From positions 1 to 28,957 of IMG/VR virus record IMGVR_UViG_3300042691_008275: a stretch of 28,957 nucleotides of DNA; one strand, written 5' to 3'. Source of the stretch: a virus. The notes below the pieces were generated by a model that saw only the letters and a list, made by a program, of their open reading frames with translations, ran no database searches and was not told the origin of the DNA. The position numbers and the translations under genes were made by a program. Positions within the stretch are counted from its first letter, which is position 1; each line of letters opens with the position of its first letter. Below, piece by piece: positions 1 through 6,850 of this stretch.

Positions 1-337
1 CAAACTCCGTGGTCTTGGTGTACTGGAATCCGGTCGGAACTGTTATCTCATCGGACACCGAAGGCCAGTAGGACAAGGTTGCAACATCATCTTGCCAAGC
101 ATTGTTATTGGCTAGAACCCCATACTGGTCGACCACAGAGTGCTGGCGATTACGAGCGTGGACGATGTCAATCAACTCGATGGTGATGAAAGGGTACAGA
201 CGTTCGGTCTCGCCTTCAGGGTAGCGAAAGAAAACTTGAACATCACGAGATGCGTCACGGTCATCGGTAACGGTTAGACCAGACAAACGGTTCTTGAGGG
301 CCTCGTCTTCGGCCAAAAGAAAGCCAGACCTGCTCAC
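1..337 (-). CDS. Structural (neck/tail) protein, 3'-truncated
   Basis: GTG 337 is the first start after an in-frame TGA and has GAGGT nine bases upstream. The frame stays open to the window edge. The visible 112 residues begin VSRSGFLLAEDEALKNRLSG and include LTVTDDRDASRDVQVFFRYP, EGETERLYPFITIELIDIVH, ARNRQHS. This pattern (LKxRLsGLtV..D...R.V.VxFR.Pe.E...YP.ItI.Li) fits a family of phage neck or baseplate proteins. It follows the connector-like gene. The full length and exact role cannot be seen. Confidence 0.7.
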   Translation of the reverse strand, partial: MSRSGFLLAEDEALKNRLSGLTVTDDRDASRDVQVFFRYPEGETERLYPFITIELIDIVHARNRQHSVVDQYGVLANNNAWQDDVATLSYWPSVSDEITVPTGFQYTKTTEF

Positions 338-428
338 AGGAGATGTACCTCAGCATAGGTTGATAGAGCCATAAGGCATCTCCCGGGGGTCTAGGCGTTG
401 TGTTGTCCGGCGCTCACCGAACAAACCT

Positions 429-434
429 ATTTTA
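429..434 (-). promoter_or_regulatory. Candidate promoter -10 (TAAAAT), weak
   Basis: TAAAAT follows the TGA of the preceding gene. The position 6 bases downstream is not a start codon, so any transcript would carry a leader of about 85 bases to the GTG at 337. The gap 338-434 otherwise holds only micro-ORFs of 8-9 codons, which I do not call. Confidence 0.25.
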
Positions 435-971
435 TCATGCTGACGGGAACGAGGCTGGCCACGGGAGGCTTACAACCTGCATTGGAGCCGGGCCGGGGTC
501 GTACGGCATTTCTTGGTTGATGTAAATTTCAATACCCTCAACCACAAGGACTACGTCGTCTCGCAGGCGACCACGCACCCGGTAAGTCACGACTGAAAAG
601 TACCGACCATCGTAGAGAAATATGTCGTTAAGGTGATTCTTGTACTCAAACGGGTCAGACACCCCGGCGGAGCGCATGTCCTCAACAGAGATAATCAGGT
701 TGGTCAATTCAACAGGCTGACGGCCTTCCGGAATAGCCCTTTTTTGGTCTTCTTGTTCCGTAACCATGAGCACTGGGATTGTGACACCTTCTAGGTAACG
801 GCGACCACCAGTTCCACCGACGCCTTCGTCGTACACATCGTCATAGACAGAATCGTTATTTACGTTTGACCCAAGTCGGTCAAACTCGTACCACACCACC
901 GACTCCCCATACTCACGTTGGTACTGGCGGTAATGTTTACGAATAAGCCCTAGTTCTCGACGGGCGTCCAT
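435..971 (-). CDS. Probable head-tail connector/completion protein
   Basis: 178 residues, TGATG overlap with the previous gene. The N-terminus is helical and basic (ELGLIRKHYRQYQREYGESV). The rest is beta-rich, with VTIPVLMVTEQEDQ, VELTNLIISVEDMRSAGVSD, DIFLYDGRYFSVVTYRVRGR and VLVVEGIEIYIN. The layout recalls head-closure proteins, in which a short helical start leads to a beta-barrel (dFFxYDGRYFxVxxxRVRGR), but this is by shape only. It lies between a neck-like gene and another structural gene that runs out of the window. Confidence 0.6.
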   Translation of the reverse strand: MDARRELGLIRKHYRQYQREYGESVVWYEFDRLGSNVNNDSVYDDVYDEGVGGTGGRRYLEGVTIPVLMVTEQEDQKRAIPEGRQPVELTNLIISVEDMRSAGVSDPFEYKNHLNDIFLYDGRYFSVVTYRVRGRLRDDVVLVVEGIEIYINQEMPYDPGPAPMQVVSLPWPASFPSA

Positions 972-1774
972 CAGTAAAACGCATTCGATGTGTAGGATGG
1001 CGGAGGACCATTGTCAATGTAGACATCAGTCCTGAGGTCTTCCTTATCCTCCAGAGGTAGTTGTCCCTCAGCGTCCTCCGCAAAGATACGCTCCATTGGA
1101 CCATACTCACCAATTTCTTTGGACTTGTACAAAGGCACAAGGCGATTGGTTGTGCGAGAAACTCGACGAAGGCTGAACTGGTCAATCTTCTCAGGACCAA
1201 TGTTTAGGTTGTTGGCGTGTTTACGATATTCAACTTCCCACTGCTGAATGAGGCTCTGAAGCATGCGAAAACGCTGTGAACCGGGAATGTGTACTGACTC
1301 TGATGTCATGACATCAATGTCCCGAGCGTATTCGGTCATCAAGGCTTGTAAGGTCTCGACCAAGGCCCCAATACCAATTGTGTCAATTACAGCCTGTGAG
1401 GCATTTGACAAAGGAATGTTAATGGTCGGCTCATGAAAATAGATGGACCGCATTGAATAAAACTCAAGGTCTGATGGCAGAACCCACTCGTAATAGTACC
1501 CCTCAACCATTACCTTGGAGTTAGTGGGAGGAGTCGATGTGAAGCGGAGGAGTCCATTTCTAGCATCTAGGTTGTATTGAGATTTATTCAATTCAGTCAC
1601 GGTAGAGCCAACGACAGTGGCCACCCACAGGGACTCTAGGTCAATGTTGACATGACCCAACTCAAATGTCCTACCAAGACCATCGAAAGAGACCTGAAAG
1701 AACTTAGGGAAATCCCGTAGGTAATTGCGGGCAACTTCCACAACCCGGGGAAGGACGGTGTCGTAATGTGCCAT
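971..1774 (-). CDS. Neck/tail structural protein
   Basis: 267 residues. The N-terminal half is beta-rich: ARNYLRDFPKFFQVSFDGLG, FELGHVNIDLESLWV, the strand-turn LDARNGLLRFTSTPPTNSKV then MVEGYYYEW. This resembles the receptor- or adaptor-like domain found in phage connector/baseplate proteins. A helical middle follows (SQAVIDTIGIGALVETLQAL), then QQWEVEYRKHANNL. The C-terminus is Pro-rich. Position after the head genes suggests head-tail joining or tail completion. The family is not named with confidence. Confidence 0.65.
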   Translation of the reverse strand: MAHYDTVLPRVVEVARNYLRDFPKFFQVSFDGLGRTFELGHVNIDLESLWVATVVGSTVTELNKSQYNLDARNGLLRFTSTPPTNSKVMVEGYYYEWVLPSDLEFYSMRSIYFHEPTINIPLSNASQAVIDTIGIGALVETLQALMTEYARDIDVMTSESVHIPGSQRFRMLQSLIQQWEVEYRKHANNLNIGPEKIDQFSLRRVSRTTNRLVPLYKSKEIGEYGPMERIFAEDAEGQLPLEDKEDLRTDVYIDNGPPPSYTSNAFY

Positions 1775-1780
1775 TTAACT

Positions 1781-1786
1781 ATTGTA
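1781..1786 (-). promoter_or_regulatory. Putative leaderless promoter -10 (TACAAT)
   Basis: TACAAT ends 6 bases before ATG 1774 and begins directly after the TAG of the 52-aa gene. There is no Shine-Dalgarno sequence. It would drive the neck/tail-completion genes. Confidence 0.6.
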
Positions 1787-1945
1787 CTACTGGTCCCCGG
1801 ACCCGGCTCCGGGAACAGTATCCATGGCAGGTTGGTTGAACTGGGGTTGCGTCTCCCGGTAACGGTGAGTAGTGGTCCTCAAGACCCGAGTGATTTCTAC
1901 CGGTGTCCCTTCCGGCTTGGGAACCGGTCTTTCCTCTACGTCCAT
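1787..1945 (-). CDS. Short Pro/Thr-rich protein, 52 aa
   Basis: It begins MDVEERPVPKPEGTPVEITR and ends AMDTVPGAGSGDQ. ATG 1945 overlaps the preceding gene end by ten bases and has GGAGGG just upstream. It fills the otherwise empty space between the DUF6171-like gene and the next promoter, and its TAG abuts the TACAAT element. It is polar and probably unstructured. A second frame in the same place (1779-1967) is open but has no such start signal and much less protein-like composition. Confidence 0.55.
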   Translation of the reverse strand: MDVEERPVPKPEGTPVEITRVLRTTTHRYRETQPQFNQPAMDTVPGAGSGDQ

Positions 1946-2184
1946 AAGCCCTCCGGACATGTTGCAAATTTCAATTTAACTTTAGCAGGCATAAAACAAC
2001 CGCACTTTGAACATTGTTTAGTAATCCGATAGTTATCGCAACTTGAGCAAACAGATAGTCGAGAATCGGCCACGGTGTCGTCAATGTATTCAGTATTAGG
2101 GTTGATAAAATCAAGAGGGGAAACCCTCCCGGACCTTTGTCGGTCAGAGTTGGCTTTCTTCCATTCTTGCCAAGGAGATGTCAT
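1936..2184 (-). CDS. DUF6171-like cysteine-rich protein
   Basis: 82 residues from ATG 2184 in the ATGA overlap. The pattern C46xxC49...C58xxC61-x-C63, then K-x-K-x-K and C76P-x-GLW is a well-known small phage protein family (DUF6171-like), recurring near structural genes in T4-like cyanophages and others. The cysteines most likely bind one zinc ion. No function is established. A longer open frame to 2223 exists but ignores the junction. Confidence 0.8.
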   Translation of the reverse strand: MTSPWQEWKKANSDRQRSGRVSPLDFINPNTEYIDDTVADSRLSVCSSCDNYRITKQCSKCGCFMPAKVKLKFATCPEGLWT

Positions 2185-2372
2185 GCTGGTGGGGGAGAGA
2201 AACTGTTTCCATCCCATGTACAACCGATATCGACGGGATTAGGGACTTCTACGTACACCGGACCTGTTCTAAGGATGGCGATAACACCATCATAGGGTGG
2301 CTCTTGTGGGTACGAGACATGAGAAACAACTTCTCCGTCAACAACTATTGCAAAAGTAACTGGTTCCAACAT
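2181..2372 (-). CDS. Small hypothetical protein, 63 aa
   Basis: The start is set by AAAGGAG six bases before ATG 2372; the in-frame upstream start at 2417 is in the previous gene. The protein is a compact beta-rich chain (TFAIVVDGEVVSHVSYP, GVIAILRTGPVYVEV) with a Pro-rich end. The stop overlaps the next ATG (ATGA). Similar tiny proteins occur next to fibre genes in aquatic phages, but the function is unknown. Confidence 0.7.
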   Translation of the reverse strand: MLEPVTFAIVVDGEVVSHVSYPQEPPYDGVIAILRTGPVYVEVPNPVDIGCTWDGNSFSPPPA

Positions 2373-2383
2373 ATGTGACTCCT

Positions 2384-3319
2384 TTAGATTGGGGACCAGC
2401 ACTCGCCGCCGGTCCAACGCTGTGCGCCCGTTTGGCTACATTGCTCTGCTTGGAAATATTTAATTCCGTAACCACCACAACAATATCCCGTGCCCGGAGG
2501 CCCACACTGGGAACTAGGTTTGTAGTAAATGCCGGTTGCAAAACCATAGTAATAGTCAGCCCTTTGGTACGAAAGACCTGCAAATGTACCGGTTTCGGGA
2601 ATTGAGTCAGTTACGTTGACCCACGTCCCCGCACCCTCAGTACAGGCTACAACTGAATAATCAGGGTAAGCCGACCATGCTGAATAATACGTGTTGGTAC
2701 AACCGGTCTTACCATACTTTGTTCGGTATCGGTAACGTGTCTTCAGGCCACAGGTGCCACACCCAATAGATTCTGATTCCACACAATCTGAACAGGAGAT
2801 TGAAACAAAGCCAGAGGCGCCTTCAGTACAGTTATATGGGGTGGTGATTGATTGGACAGCAGTGGCTGAAGCCCCTCCACCAGCGTTCTCTGCATACCAG
2901 AAGTATTCATAAGTGGTATTTTCCGCAAGAGACAATTGAGTGTGAGTAACTGTTTGCTGGGTTCCTTGGATAGTGCTCCCAGTCAATACAGGCTTGGTCA
3001 CTACAGTCCATGTACCACCAGACGGCCTGATATTAAAGTAAACCGTTGTGTCTAAGTAATGACCAATCACATTTACCGATGACGTAATTTTAGATTCATC
3101 AATGTCATGTGTAGCAGTTGTGGCAGTTACCCCAGACAGTTCCGGTCGAGCATTCCAAACTTCAACCCATGCCGTGTTGGCAGAGTTTCGGAGGTACACC
3201 TTTTTTGCCGGTTGGGCTGAACCACCGTCGGCGGTGTATCCGTGGACGTCTTTCCACGCTAGGAAAGCACCACCATTTGTCGAGGCGGCTTTGGGGTTAT
3301 ACGGACTGACGCCGGGCAT
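2384..3319 (-). CDS. FN3-containing, cysteine-rich virion protein
   Basis: 311 residues. The N-terminus (GVSPYNPKAASTNGGAFLAW) leads to an FN3-type domain (about 60-160, with LAENTTYEYFWYAENAGGGA). From about 163 the protein is dense in Cys (12 residues), Tyr and Gly: CSDCVESESIGCGTCG, YRYRTKYGKTGCTNTYYS, CGPPGTGYCCGG. An even number of clustered cysteines suggests a disulfide-bonded extracellular tip. It follows the fibre-like gene by two codons. Probably a host-contact or head-fibre protein. No family recognised for the C-terminal part. Confidence 0.75.
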   Translation of the reverse strand: MPGVSPYNPKAASTNGGAFLAWKDVHGYTADGGSAQPAKKVYLRNSANTAWVEVWNARPELSGVTATTATHDIDESKITSSVNVIGHYLDTTVYFNIRPSGGTWTVVTKPVLTGSTIQGTQQTVTHTQLSLAENTTYEYFWYAENAGGGASATAVQSITTPYNCTEGASGFVSISCSDCVESESIGCGTCGLKTRYRYRTKYGKTGCTNTYYSAWSAYPDYSVVACTEGAGTWVNVTDSIPETGTFAGLSYQRADYYYGFATGIYYKPSSQCGPPGTGYCCGGYGIKYFQAEQCSQTGAQRWTGGECWSPI

Positions 3320-3322
3320 CGG

Positions 3323-4264
3323 TCATACCTGAATCCAAATGTCGTTGGCTTTGACCGAGCCACTGCTAGGAGCAGTGGACTGAACGTAGGCACGAGGAAG
3401 AGTGGATGTTACTGAAAGGGCTACGTCGCCGGTTCCGTTAAAAGACACTCCAGAAGATGTAGACACATCGCCTGTCACCGAGAATGTGCGTGCCGTTTGA
3501 AGTGCGGTGGCTGTGCTTGCATTACCGGTAACGGCACCGGTAACGGCACCAACCACGGGGCCACGGAACGTCGTAGCGTAGAGGTCTCCACTAGAATCCC
3601 GGAGAGCAATAGTCGAAGCAGTTGCAGTGCTGGCAACGGGGTTAGTGTAGGCCGCAAGGTTTTGCCATGTGCCACTGACGTTTACCCACAGGTTAGATTG
3701 ACCCGAAGAGACAGACCCGGTCTTGTAGTACAACTCTCCAGATGAACCACCCGAGGGGCTGGCAGAACCGGTCTTGATAACTGCCGGGGACGAGTACGTG
3801 CGCTTGTCAACATACACACGTGACAGCGTGGTTGTCTCCAAGTCAGCCCGGACAATAACGGCATACAAAGGCATAAAAGACCCTGACACCCCAGCCGGGG
3901 GGATAACAGGGAAAACGGGATTGGAGGTGCTCGACGAGCCGGTGGCTACATAGAAAGAAAACGCCCCACCGTCGTAGCGAGCGCAAATTACGTCAAACCG
4001 AGTCCCACTGGTAGGAGCATCCGAGATAACTACTGTGGCACCAGAAATTGTGCCGTACTGTCCGTTTAGATAAACCTCGGTGGCAGTGAGGACAACATCC
4101 ACATACCCGGTAAGGCTGGAGGTAATACTGGTGACATCACCACCCGAGATAACGAAGTTGCGACGGTCGCCCAGAATTTGAAAATCGAGAGCATCAGGTT
4201 CTGCTTGTTCTAGTGATGCAATCGCTGTTCCGTAAGAGGCGGCATTAGGGAGGCTAAATGCCAT
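3323..4264 (-). CDS. Fibre-like virion protein
   Basis: 313 residues. The N-terminus (PDALDFQILGDRRNFVISGG) and the following beta-rich domain resemble phage structural proteins that set a base for fibres. Residues about 180-260 have GELYYKTGSVSSGQSNLWVN, WQNLAAYTNP and STIALRDSSGDLYATTFRGP. The C-terminus has the fibre repeat TARTFSVTGDVSTSSGVSFN followed by GTGDVALSV and ends SGSVKANDIWIQV. It is separated from the main fibre block by the head genes, so it may decorate the head or neck (whisker or head fibre). Confidence 0.75.
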   Translation of the reverse strand: MAFSLPNAASYGTAIASLEQAEPDALDFQILGDRRNFVISGGDVTSITSSLTGYVDVVLTATEVYLNGQYGTISGATVVISDAPTSGTRFDVICARYDGGAFSFYVATGSSSTSNPVFPVIPPAGVSGSFMPLYAVIVRADLETTTLSRVYVDKRTYSSPAVIKTGSASPSGGSSGELYYKTGSVSSGQSNLWVNVSGTWQNLAAYTNPVASTATASTIALRDSSGDLYATTFRGPVVGAVTGAVTGNASTATALQTARTFSVTGDVSTSSGVSFNGTGDVALSVTSTLPRAYVQSTAPSSGSVKANDIWIQV

Positions 4265-4509
4265 TAGAGAACCTCTTCGTCGGATACCTCATCGACTGTG
4301 TCCGCCCAAGAAGGGGTGACATTGACAACTTCAACCTTTCCATTACGGGCAAGGTATTCGTACAAATCATCCGGGATGTGTCGAACGGATAAGTCAGGAA
4401 AGTCATAGACACCATCGTTCCACACAATGGTAAAAGGCTCACGGGCGACAACCGTCACGGTAGAAGGGGTATCTACAGCGTCCTCAGACGCTTTCTTCTT
4501 CGTGGCCAT
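4264..4509 (-). CDS. Small capsid-proximal protein, paralogue B
   Basis: 81 residues, AGGAG before the ATG. It begins MATKKKASEDAVDTP, then FTIVWNDGVYDFPDLSVRHI followed by PDDLYEYLARNGKVE, which lines up with paralogue A (YWGTTAFDF...LPMDLYEYLKSTGNI). The long Val/Glu linker of A is missing, but an extra acidic C-terminus (DTVDEVSDEEVL) is present. Its TAA overlaps the next ATG (TAATG). Probably a head-associated small structural protein, by position only. Confidence 0.75.
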   Translation of the reverse strand: MATKKKASEDAVDTPSTVTVVAREPFTIVWNDGVYDFPDLSVRHIPDDLYEYLARNGKVEVVNVTPSWADTVDEVSDEEVL

Positions 4510-4521
4510 CAGGCTCTCCTA

Positions 4522-4791
4522 TCAGAGGGTGTCGTAGATGTTGCCAGTGGACTTGAGGTACTCGTACAGGTCCATTGGGAGAACGTACGTTTTTCCATCC
4601 TCAAAATCGAAGGCAGTGGTTCCCCAGTACATGCGCCATGAGCCATGGACTCGGGCCTTCTTTGTCGAGGCCGCACCGGGTGCAACTACGACAGGCTCTG
4701 CGACGTCCACAGTCTCCTCTACGACCTCTTCGGCCGGAGCGGAAAACATGTCACTGGTGGTGGTCAAGTTGGCAGGTTTCTTCGTTGCCAT
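4522..4791 (-). CDS. Small capsid-proximal protein, paralogue A
   Basis: 89 residues, AGAGG before the ATG. It begins MATKKPANLTTTSD, has an acidic Val/Glu-rich linker (EEVVEETVDVAEPVVVAPG) and a C-terminal domain WRMYWGTTAFDFEDGKTYVL followed by MDLYEYLKSTG. The same layout occurs in the next gene (MATKK start, FDF/YDF, DLYEYL), so the two are tandem paralogues. Placement right after the capsid gene suggests a head decoration or completion protein. No recognised family. Confidence 0.75.
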   Translation of the reverse strand: MATKKPANLTTTSDMFSAPAEEVVEETVDVAEPVVVAPGAASTKKARVHGSWRMYWGTTAFDFEDGKTYVLPMDLYEYLKSTGNIYDTL

Positions 4792-4821
4792 AATTCCTCT
4801 TTGTTGTGTTGGGCTGGTTAG

Positions 4822-4860
4822 GCCGGGGTACTTAGTAGACTAGTCCACTTTTCCCCCGGC
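4822..4860 (-). repeat. Nested stem-loop after the capsid gene
   Basis: In the 84-base gap after the capsid stop, a GC-rich 7-base stem (GCCGGGG/CCCCGGC) encloses a second near-perfect palindrome (4835-4848, GTGGACTAGTCTAC on the minus strand). There is no T-run on the minus-strand side. It may act as an attenuator or mRNA-stabilising 3' structure that keeps capsid transcript levels above those of downstream genes. Confidence 0.6.
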
Positions 4861-4875
4861 TGTCACCGAGCGGGA

Positions 4876-5949
4876 TTAGGCGACTGCGCCGCCGAGGGTG
4901 TTGATGAGCACTCGGGACTCGTGGGTGATGACACCAAAGCCCCAGATTGCGTACCACGACAGACCGTGCTCACGGCCGAAGTCGATGACGCCACCGTCAC
5001 GGAGTTCCACCGGCAGAGCGATGGCCTGACCGAAGGCGTTGTCACCAATCATAATTGCGGAGTACGAGTTGCTGAGGACTGCGTCCTGCACGCCCGTGTT
5101 CGGGTTGGAGTCCACCTGACCGAGACCGGACTTGACCTGAGTGGTCTCGATGAAGACCACGTCGTACAGGCGACCGATTTCGCCGAGCATGAAGTTGCCC
5201 GGAGCGGCGTACTTGGTCACTTCGATGAACTCCGGCCAGTCACGCAGTGAACGAGCCTGAGCAGGGTTGACGAAGCACACGTAGGTGTCACCGAGGCGAG
5301 GGATGTTTTGGCCGGCGAGAATCTCGACTGCGTCCTTGATGGTTGCAGGTGAGAGGTATCCGGGAGCACCCGAGTTTCCTGCGGCGGCGTACTCGTAAGG
5401 AGCACGTGCACCACGGGTTGCGGGAGCGGTACGGCCGAACACGACATTCGGAGCAACTGCGGCACCACCACCGAACGGAACGCCCGGCTTGTAGAGGGTG
5501 TTGCGTGCTTGGATGTCCATGCTCTGTGCCATGTGGCGGCCGAGAAGACGAGAAGCAGATGCCATCACGTCGTCGAACGAAGCGTTCAGAAGGAGTTCGG
5601 TGACGGCGATTGCCTTGCCCTGCTCCTTGACGGTGATTTGAATCTGGCTAGCCGAGAGAGCCGAAGGCTCCATACGAACACCTTCGGTGAGTTCGGCACC
5701 AGCCGACTCGTTGACACCGAGGTTGGTGTAGCGCATGAAGTTGATGGTCAGACCGGGCATGACGCCGAGTTCGGTCTTCTTCACGGCGAACTGCTCAAAG
5801 CGAAGAACGGGCATCGCTTGGAACAGAATCTCCTTGGACCAGATTTGTTGAATTGCAGGGCTGAGATACGAGCCACCGTCGGTGTATCCGGTAGCGCTGG
5901 TGGCTCCGGCCGTGGTAACTGCTCCGCCGATAGGACCGGGAAGGGCCAT
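4876..5949 (-). CDS. Major capsid protein (N4-gp56 type HK97 fold)
   Basis: 357 residues, strong AGGAG before the ATG. The pattern of the N4-gp56 family is visible: N-terminal Gly/Ala/Thr-rich arm, SPAIQQIWSKEILFQAMPVL, GLTINFMRYTNLG, ELTEGV followed by QITVKEQGKAIAVTELLLNA. Later come GDTYVCFVNPAQARSLRDWP and YDVVFIETTQV, and a final domain SWYAIWGFGVITHESRVLIN. It forms the icosahedral shell. Codon use in this gene is the most GC-biased in the window, as expected for a highly expressed gene. Confidence 0.95.
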   Translation of the reverse strand: MALPGPIGGAVTTAGATSATGYTDGGSYLSPAIQQIWSKEILFQAMPVLRFEQFAVKKTELGVMPGLTINFMRYTNLGVNESAGAELTEGVRMEPSALSASQIQITVKEQGKAIAVTELLLNASFDDVMASASRLLGRHMAQSMDIQARNTLYKPGVPFGGGAAVAPNVVFGRTAPATRGARAPYEYAAAGNSGAPGYLSPATIKDAVEILAGQNIPRLGDTYVCFVNPAQARSLRDWPEFIEVTKYAAPGNFMLGEIGRLYDVVFIETTQVKSGLGQVDSNPNTGVQDAVLSNSYSAIMIGDNAFGQAIALPVELRDGGVIDFGREHGLSWYAIWGFGVITHESRVLINTLGGAVA

Positions 5950-5989
5950 TGGATTTTCTCCTCAGGGATTGGGGGTTGTGTGGATTGGA

Positions 5990-6796
5990 CTAGAAACGGC
6001 CTCGTTGAGACCGTGCTCCCATGAGCCTGTCACGCATCTTTGCATACTGGTCCATCGGCATATTGCGGATGTCATCCGCAGTCAACGTCTGGTATTCCGT
6101 CTGAGTCTCCATTGGCCCAACGGGGGGCGCTGTAACCGGCGCTCCCCTCAGACGACCTTGGCTAGCCGCAGTCGCCTGCTGGATTGACTCAATAATAGCA
6201 GATGAACGCTCACGCAGTAGGGCGATGGATTGCTCGATTTCGTCTTCGCTGTTTCCGGCAATAAGGTCAAGGAGTTCCGGGATGATGTTCTCCTGCTCAG
6301 TCTGGATACGGCCGGTGCGATAGTGCTCGATTTCCTGAAGACGGCGCTCCTTCTCAAGGAGGGCTTCCTGTGCCTGACGCTGGGCTTCAATCTGCTCTAG
6401 ACGTCCCTGCCACTCCTGCTCAACCATGTTGAGGCGCTGATTGAATTCATCTTCTCGCTTCAAGAGAAGTTCTTTAGCACTCAGTTCGTCAACCTCACGC
6501 TGACGAAGAATTTCTGCTTCCTTGGAGGCACGCTCTTCGGCTTCCTTGCGGGCGGCCTCACGCTCTGCGGCAATGATGGACATCTGCTCTTCCATGCTCT
6601 TTACACGGAGGTCGGCTTCCTCAAGACGCTTGTACATCTTGTCCTTCTCCTGCTTTCGGATGGACTCAACGTCATCCTCAGTGAAGGTCTTGCCGGACAC
6701 TTTCTTCATTGCGTCTTCTACGAACTGCTCCACTTGTGGAGCATCCATAGGAACGCTGATGATGTCCCCTTCGGGGACGGGGTTGTTCTTTGCCAT
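5990..6796 (-). CDS. Scaffolding protein
   Basis: 268 residues, highly charged. About 40-175 is one long coiled coil rich in Glu, Arg, Lys and Gln (EADLRVKSMEEQMSIIAAER, EQEWQGRLEQIEAQRQAQEA). The C-terminus (MDQYAKMRDRLMGARSQRGR) is basic, the usual capsid-binding helix-turn-helix of scaffolds. It lies between portal and capsid genes. It would form the inner core that directs procapsid assembly and then leaves or is degraded. AAGGT precedes the ATG by seven bases. Confidence 0.9.
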   Translation of the reverse strand: MAKNNPVPEGDIISVPMDAPQVEQFVEDAMKKVSGKTFTEDDVESIRKQEKDKMYKRLEEADLRVKSMEEQMSIIAAEREAARKEAEERASKEAEILRQREVDELSAKELLLKREDEFNQRLNMVEQEWQGRLEQIEAQRQAQEALLEKERRLQEIEHYRTGRIQTEQENIIPELLDLIAGNSEDEIEQSIALLRERSSAIIESIQQATAASQGRLRGAPVTAPPVGPMETQTEYQTLTADDIRNMPMDQYAKMRDRLMGARSQRGRF

Positions 6797-6850
6797 GAGT
6801 GTTACCTTCTTTGTTAGTTTGGCTAATTGGAACTTAAGTAATGAGACTAT

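Noticed and set aside
338-434. Micro-ORFs of 8-9 codons (MSAGQHNA and MPYGSINLC)
   Set aside because: Too short to distinguish from chance, no conservation evidence, and only weak start signals.
1779-1967. 62-residue frame starting TTG at 1967
   Set aside because: The overlapping frame from ATG 1945 has a ribosome site, a better overlap with the preceding gene and a more protein-like composition.
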